Source: Ipomoea triloba
Taxonomy: Eukaryota > Streptophyta > Magnoliopsida > Solanales > Convolvulaceae
Length of the DNA stretch: 64,000 bases
Assembly (NCBI RefSeq): GCF_003576645.1
Contig: NC_044917.1
Location: forward strand, 3,386,359 to 3,450,358
Direction: 5' to 3'
Both the position numbers and the translations under genes were made by a program. Positions 57,974 to 64,000 of this stretch are shown here, piece by piece. Below the pieces are notes generated by a model. The model worked only from the letters and a program-made list of their open reading frames with translations, did not search any database and was not told where the DNA came from. The first letter of the stretch is position 1. Every line of letters starts with the position of its first letter.

Positions 57974-58962
57974 TTAAAGCTTGATATATCCATTCTTTAT
58001 CATCCACTCCAAACTCCAGTAACCGGTCACATTATTCTTGAACCCCCAATACGCCCAACCAAACGTCGCACCACCAAACACTTCCAGCTGGGCCTTAGCA
58101 TATCGCTGATAATCTTCCTTTGTCTGGTTTCTAATGGTCCACTCCGCCACCCATTCTCCCACGAAGCTGAGAGGCCCGTTTGAGGTTGTCACAGCACTCA
58201 GCTCCGCTCTCCGCTCGTTGTAAACATAGTCGATGTTTTGCTGCGCAGTCATGTTGCTGAATAGGTCGATGAAGAGGTTGTAATAATGGACGTCGACCAC
58301 GGTTCCCTTCAACGCGCCGGCCATCGCGAGTAGCTCCGTGTTTGATGCAGGCCCCAGCCGGTTACACATCACCACGTACGCCGTCGATGAGTGCTTCCGG
58401 ACCGCCTCGTAACCGGCTTTGTAGTACTCCGTTACCGTCTCCAGAGAAACCCCCGGCGCCAGCGGCTCGTTCAGGAGCTCCACCGCGTATAGACTCGGAT
58501 TCTGTGCGTACCTGATCACAAAGAGGTAAATATTAAACCAAGTCTAATCGACCATAAATGACACTCTCATTAAAGTCAAACTTCAAATCTTAGCTAAGCC
58601 AACAGTTTAATCAACTTAGCTGGATTGCCACATGTTAAGTCATAGTTGATTGGCCAAAACCAAGAAAATCAATAGACTGTCTTTAAATAGAGTTGAACTT
58701 GAAAAGTTATAGTTAGCAGACAAACAGCCTAACCAACCAGGCTGGATTGCCCGGTAAACGTATATACTACATGTTACCTAGCAGTGAGAAAATCTATGAC
58801 TGCAACTGTTTGTTGAATGTAGTCCTGGGAGTTTCCCCATTCCTGAGACCCATCTCTGGAGGCGCTGTGCTCCCAACCATTTTGGGATCCTGGGGCAGCG
58901 TGGAGATCTATTATAACCTTCAGTCCATATTTCCTGTACATTATTAAAGAAAGGTGAAATTT

Positions 58963-58997
<35 letters not shown>

Positions 58998-59280
58998 CTT
59001 TAATTTGTCAGATAGATAGATAGTGTTGAATGTATGTATGATACGCACGTAGCCCATTTAAAAGCATTGTCTAAAGCCTTCAAGGATCCCCCCACAAAGG
59101 GCTTTGGAGGGTTTGGATCGTAAGCAATCCACCATCCAACTGGTATTCTCACTGCATTTATTCCGTTCCTGGAGATGAATTTGAAGTCCTCTTCCACTAT
59201 GAATGTTTTCCAGTGTTTCTATACATAACGAACTCAAGTGAGTGCTATAAATAATTAAGATCCTCCCCACCTTCAAGAGT

Positions 59281-59312
<32 letters not shown>

Positions 59313-62300
59313 GTATAGGAAAATTTCAGTAAACATTATTACAATTAATTACTAACACTGTTATTATTCTTAACTTATAAGTACATAATAACAACATTTA
59401 ATTCAAACATAACATATATCAGACAAGTAAATAGTTGAACTCATGATATGATTAAGACCTCATATATGTCTCATTCCTTCTAGTTGCATTGCATGTTGGG
59501 CATAGTTGAATTCAAAGTCGCTAATATTTGACATTATGGTATGATCTAGACCTTAGCTTAAATGCAGAAGAGACATGAGCTTCTTCCCTCCGGTCGTATG
59601 GACACGAGTAAGCAAAAGTCCGAATACTTGGTATTTGAAATTAAAGAATGAAAAGAATACATTGATTTGAATGGAAAATGAATACACAGACATATATAAC
59701 ATACAATAAATCATATTTTTTTTAGTACTATTAATTCTATTGGAATGCAATATTTGTTCTATCTGTTGCAAAGGTTTGATCCTGAGATCAATCAAAAAGA
59801 GTTACAAAAGTGCCATTTGAGCACAATGTTCTTGGTTACGGTAAATAAAAATATAAAAGGTGAAAATAAATACATATAATATTAATATATGACACTTGTT
59901 TTTAATGTAGTTCATATTCCATGTCTTTTTCTCCCCTTTAATGGATGAACTGTAATGCACCGTTGACCGTTGACCTGGTTTATTGGCCCAGGTCAACAAA
60001 TCGACGTTTCTATTGAAATGGTCAAAAGGTGTTGGTCATTGACAGCCGACTCTTGCATTTACACAATCATGGTCCACACAGTTGCGTAGACCATACTATT
60101 AAATAATGCATGTTCAATATAAAAATAATGTACATTCAGTATAAAAATAATGTACATTATATTCAGGGGATGTACATTATTTGTGTACTGAATGTACATT
60201 ATTTTTATAGTATAAAAATAATGTACATTCAATACAAAAATAATGTACATTTAGTACATTAAAAATGTACATTTGATTATGGTCCACATAGCTGTGTGGA
60301 CCATAATTTGCCTGCATTTACATTAGTGGGCTGCTGACAGTGAGGACTTAACAAGAAGTAATTTTTGGGGGGTTTTTAAGAGTTTTTTTTTTTTTTTTGA
60401 GTACTATTGACTATGTTACAATAGTAAATATTAGGTGTGAGATCTTTGACTAATAATATAAGAGGGAGAGTTTTTGTAATAAATATATAAATAAATAAAA
60501 AATTAAAAGAGGCACATGAAGATATGGCTGCATTCAGTGAATGAATTTTCAAAATATACATGTTAGACGCTTCAGGGTGACCGTCAACTTGTAGCCACTC
60601 TAAAAAAAATTAAATTTAAATATATATGCTCGTGGCCAACTTTTTCTTTGTTGTTAAATTTAAATGGATTTTTCTTTTTTCTTTTAATTTTTTCCTTATT
60701 ATAAAAAAAATTAAATATGTAACATAATTTTTTGGTGTAATAGATCATTTTAATAATTTAGTTGTAATTAATATTTTATAATTACTAGTTTAATTAAATT
60801 TAAAATGATTTAATTATAACTATAATTTAAAATGATTAAAATAATTAAAATATAATTGATTATAGTTTAGTGGGTCCACAACAAACTTTTAAAAAATCTA
60901 AAATTGTTAGGAAGATGGGGTTTTTAAAATTGAGTGAAATAGTGAATGATGAAATGGATATTGGGGCTCATGGACAAAAACAACTCAACTGTTGAGGTTG
61001 CTCTAATCATTATATTGTCGACTATCAAATTACTAACATTTATATTTATTTTTCATACTTATTGTAAATAAGCACCATGTACAATTGAATAATGTTAGAA
61101 ATATTACAGTATAAAATTTTATTTTTTGATGATAATTGATTGATAAGAAGCATTATTATCTAGCTTTATTTTTTAAAAAATACATTGGACTTAGTAGATA
61201 TTTTGTTTACACTACCATATATGTATATATGTATATATGTATGTATGTGTACTTACCTTCATAACTTTTGGTGCTACAAATGGACCGTAGCCATTTGTAA
61301 CTTGAAACTCTCCGTGTAATCCTCCAGTATTTTTCATGATGAAAACAGAGGGATCATTATCACCCCATCCTTCATTCCCTTTAGAATCTGCCGTGACAAG
61401 TTCCTCTGTTTTCGCCTAAGAACATATTATTGGTTTTTCATTAATCGACAATATTAAAAAAAAAAAAGAAAAAAAGAAGAAGATATTTTCATACTTCAAA
61501 TTTAAACAACAAAAAGAGGAGGTACAATTCTTTAACCTTAAGAACGGTTTATTAATTAGAGAATTTTTATTCATTTTAAAAATAATTTTTTTAAAAAATA
61601 AAGAATACGTGTTTTTTAATACATTTTTCAATTTGAACAATAAAAATAACAATAAATACGTTTTAAAAATTAAAGTAAATGCAATCTTAATTTCTTTGTT
61701 TGACAAGTTGAAAAAAACACCCTATAAGAATTCCATCTTGGGCCACCAAAATTAAGTGAAACTCTTCTACCAATATAGAGTTAATTACCGATTTGGTCCC
61801 TCAGCTATTGGGATTTCACCACTTTAGTTCTCGACAATTTTTTTTCCCAATTTAGTCCTTGACTTTGAAAAAATTAACCAATTTGGTCCTCCGTTTATTT
61901 TGGTGTTAAACAACCGTTAAATCAAGACCAAATTGGTGAAATCTAAATAGTCAATGGACCATTTCGGTAATTAATTATGACTGAAATGGTCCCTTGACTA
62001 TAGTGAAATTACCAATTTGGTCCCGATTTAACGGATATCAAATGGTAAAGTAAACGGGAGGACCAAATTGGTTAATTTTTTCGAAGTCGAGGACTTAATT
62101 GGACAAGAAAAATTGTCGAGGACCAAAGTGGTGAAATCTCAATAGTCGAGGGACCAAATCGGTAATTAACTCTACCAATATACTTTAGAATGTCTTTAGT
62201 TGACTTTATCAACCCTCACTAATGTTTTTTTTTTTAATAAATATCACATCATTTGAGAATTTCATAATAATAAAATACTAGGTATGTGAAAGAAACAAAT

Positions 62301-63898
62301 TACAGAATCATTCTAAAAAATTCACATTAATTACATCTATCCAAAAATCTCATATACCCAAAAACTAAAAACATATAGTAATATTGTTTTAGATAATGTA
62401 AGATTCTTGAATGTATGTGACATGACATCCCTAAAATCAAATAAATGCTCCACTATAGTATTGTGATTTCCCCAACTTGATTTTGATCCATGAATATAAT
62501 GGCTTAACTAACTGGATTTTTTTCGAGTGATAAAAGAAATTTATAATTACTATTTTAATTTTGCACCGAGTAAATTCAGAAAACATACATGAGAATTAAA
62601 TTACACAAAAAAATGCAACGGATTTGATCAATGTTAGACAATAATAATATGATCTAAACTTCTAATTGTTAAGTATGAGAATAATGTTTCCTTCTCAAAA
62701 AAAAAAAAAAGAATAATGTTTCAATCACTCTCCATTCCTCACTAGCAACCAGTGGATCTCTCCCTTACTAGCAACTATATAGTGGATCTCTCGTCACATG
62801 CAAAAACACAAATAGACAAAGAACAAAAAAGAACCAAAAACAGAAGGCAAAGCAAAACAAAAGACGAACAAAAATAAGGAAAGATAATATGTTTATAAAA
62901 TTACAATTGATGAGGAAATGCATACTCACCTGCAAGAAAAGACCATTGGAGGCCTTAATCCGAACACGGTTTGGGTCATCGGAGTTTCTAAGAATCTGAA
63001 ATGTCTCCGATATACCCGGTGTGTTTTGGACAGCCACGAGGTTGACTCCTGCGCGGCCGTTGCTCGTGTCTAATCCGACGAATTGTCTGTTTAACACCCT
63101 CAAGTTAAAGGTATTCTCATTGATCCTCCACAACTACAAGAATAACCGAATATTACATACAGATTAAGCAGTTTTAAGCCTTGTTTGGTAAAATAATTAG
63201 TTTATCAGCTAATTTTAACTTATTTGATCACTATTAAATGTTTGATTTAATAAAAAAATTAATATAATTGTTCAGTCAAAATGCTAAAATTTAAAAAACT
63301 GTTCAAAGTAACATTTTCAATTAACCTTTTTTCAAAAGAAATTATATCTAACCGTTTTCAGCAAATAGTTAATTTACCAAGCACCTCTCCTACCATCAGC
63401 TAATGTTATTAGCTAACAGTCATTTACCGAGCATTTTAAAGAAATAATCACTTACCGAGAAAGTTCCGCATCCTGAAGCGTCAGTTCTATTAACAACCAA
63501 GATGGTCCCGCCGCCGGACTCTGCGCAGAGATACTTTCCGACCGTAACAGATTTAAATTGGACTCCTGTTCCATCCTGGCAACAAGTTTAATTTGAAGAG
63601 TTAATAATTACTTCAACTAACAACGTTAATGACCGACAATGCAAGTAGTTAATATATATATATATATATATATAGTAGGAGGAGCGAATTGAATTATATT
63701 ATATTGAACCAGGAGATCTTTGTTGGGAATGGCGTCAAAGAGAGAAGGCTTGATCCATCCTTCGGTGACTAGCCACCCGCCCAGATTAACAGCGCGAACC
63801 CGGAAGCCGTTGGAACCCGCCGGAGCGGCGATCTTCGCCTTAGAAACTGATGAGAGTATGCAACAGAGGACAAGGAGGAAAACATAGTTGGGTTTCAT
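57974..63898 (-). CDS. GH5-F: GH5 beta-glucosidase with fascin-like domain, canonical loop
   Basis: Exons 63710-63898, 63456-63575, 62930-63133, 61257-61415, 59049-59218, 58778-58933 and 57974-58511 give 511 residues. It is the sister of GH5-E: same MKPN start, same HAAPGSQNGWEHSASRDG loop, same early C-terminal stop (NGYIKL). Acid/base is Glu348 (ELLNEP) and nucleophile Glu452 (SFVGEW). Differences from E include GGATFGWAYWGFKNNVTGYW near the C-terminus, one residue longer and with Thr-Leu of the usual YWTLK changed to Gly-Phe next to the substrate-site Trp. KHWKTF opens exon 5 where others have EHW or NHW. It is the largest gene (5.9 kb) because introns 3 and 4 carry extra insertions absent from E. 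The promoter immediately upstream is unlike the other five. Coding sequence is open throughout. Confidence 0.92.
60064..60312. mobile_element. Foldback MITE, accatggtccaca family (GH5-F intron 4)
   Basis: Same insertion as in GH5-E intron 4, with ends atggtccacacagttgcgta and tggtccacatagctgtgtgg and the same aatgtacattcagtataaaa interior. The outer termini have decayed. Confidence 0.7.
60383..60427 (-). mobile_element. SINE 3'-tail fragment (GH5-F intron 4)
   Basis: The minus strand reads attgtaacatagtcaatagt, then actc and a 15-base A run. It is the same tail as at 41.85 kb. GH5-E has gggttttttaagagttaatt uninterrupted at the matching place (about 52.49 kb). Target duplication not clear. 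Confidence 0.6.
61768..62182. mobile_element. Mutator-like foldback MITE with 10-base target duplication (GH5-F intron 3)
   Basis: The element is 61778-62172 (395 bases). taccaatata flanks it at 61768-61777 and 62173-62182. Left end gagttaattaccgatttggt, right end accaaatcggtaattaactc, an almost perfect inverse, and the arms remain complementary far inward. GH5-E intron 3 has a single unbroken ctaccaatatactttagaat near 53199, the empty site. Non-coding. Confidence 0.9.
62678..62722. repeat. Micro-insertion with 13-base target duplication (GH5-F intron 3)
   Basis: agaataatgtttc (62678-62690 and 62710-62722) flanks a 19-base insert, cttctc plus 13 A. GH5-E has one agaataatgttt near 53713. Confidence 0.85.
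63178..63440. mobile_element. hAT-like MITE relic (GH5-F intron 2)
   Basis: gccttgtttggtaaaataat at the left, acagtcatttaccgagcatt at the right, interior tcagctaattttaacttatt. Same insertion as in GH5-E intron 2. Confidence 0.6.
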
Positions 63899-63936
63899 GG
63901 TTTCAGGTAGTGTATCTATTGACTCTCAATCCTACC

Positions 63937-63982
63937 ATATAACAATTTATTTCTTTTTTTGAAAGGATATAACAATTTATTT
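63937..63982. repeat. Micro-insertion upstream of GH5-F, 16-base target duplication
   Basis: atataacaatttattt at 63937-63952 and 63967-63982 flanks a 14-base insert whose minus strand is cctttc, seven A and g. It lies 39-84 bases upstream of the GH5-F ATG, in the core promoter zone. Confidence 0.7.
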
Positions 63983-64000
63983 ATATTAATATAGTTTATG

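Overview
This window is nuclear DNA of a flowering plant. It has spliced GT-AG genes, very AT-rich spacers, plant-specific gene families and many short transposable elements. The style suggests a dicot, but nothing visible fixes the species. Its core, about 15.0-63.9 kb, is a head-to-tail array of six genes on the minus strand, called GH5-A to GH5-F here. Each encodes a secreted glycoside hydrolase family 5 enzyme of the plant type annotated as probable glucan 1,3-beta-glucosidase, which carries a fascin-like domain inside the catalytic barrel. All six share one seven-exon structure with identical intron phases. On hand assembly all six read open from start to stop (507-530 residues) and keep both catalytic glutamates. 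They fall into three neighbouring pairs: A/B, C/D and E/F. | Left of the array (1-15 kb) are a frameshifted transposon-derived gene at the window edge, a zone of foldback repeats, a 1.15-kb PIF/Harbinger-like element, a 572-base assembly gap inside a TA microsatellite, and two intact plus-strand SAUR (small auxin up RNA) genes at 5.3 and 13.0 kb. The second SAUR lies beside the array. Its promoter and first 18 codons recur at 22.5-23.0 kb between GH5-A and GH5-B, so a block of roughly 10 kb holding SAUR plus GH5 was duplicated in tandem. A decayed GH5 5' end lies beside each SAUR copy, so the array has also lost members. | The spacers are of two recurring types. One contains a CACTA-like terminus and lies upstream of A, B and D. 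The other lies downstream of C, between C and D, and between E and F. The paralogous introns and spacers act as natural before/after comparisons for insertions. Occupied sites with clean target duplications can be set against empty sites in a sister copy for a Mutator-like MITE, two tRNA-derived SINE families, hAT-like elements, and a set of 14-20 base insertions that consist of little more than a pyrimidine-TC start and a poly(A) run. | The genes probably work as parallel apoplastic beta-glucosidases or exo-beta-1,3-glucanases. Sequence differences at an active-site loop (C, D), at the nucleophile motif (A) and in the core promoter (C, F) suggest the copies are diverging. No operon-like or defence-type cassette was seen. 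The most unusual material is the micro-insertions and a family of foldback elements that share a terminal module but have different short-motif interiors.
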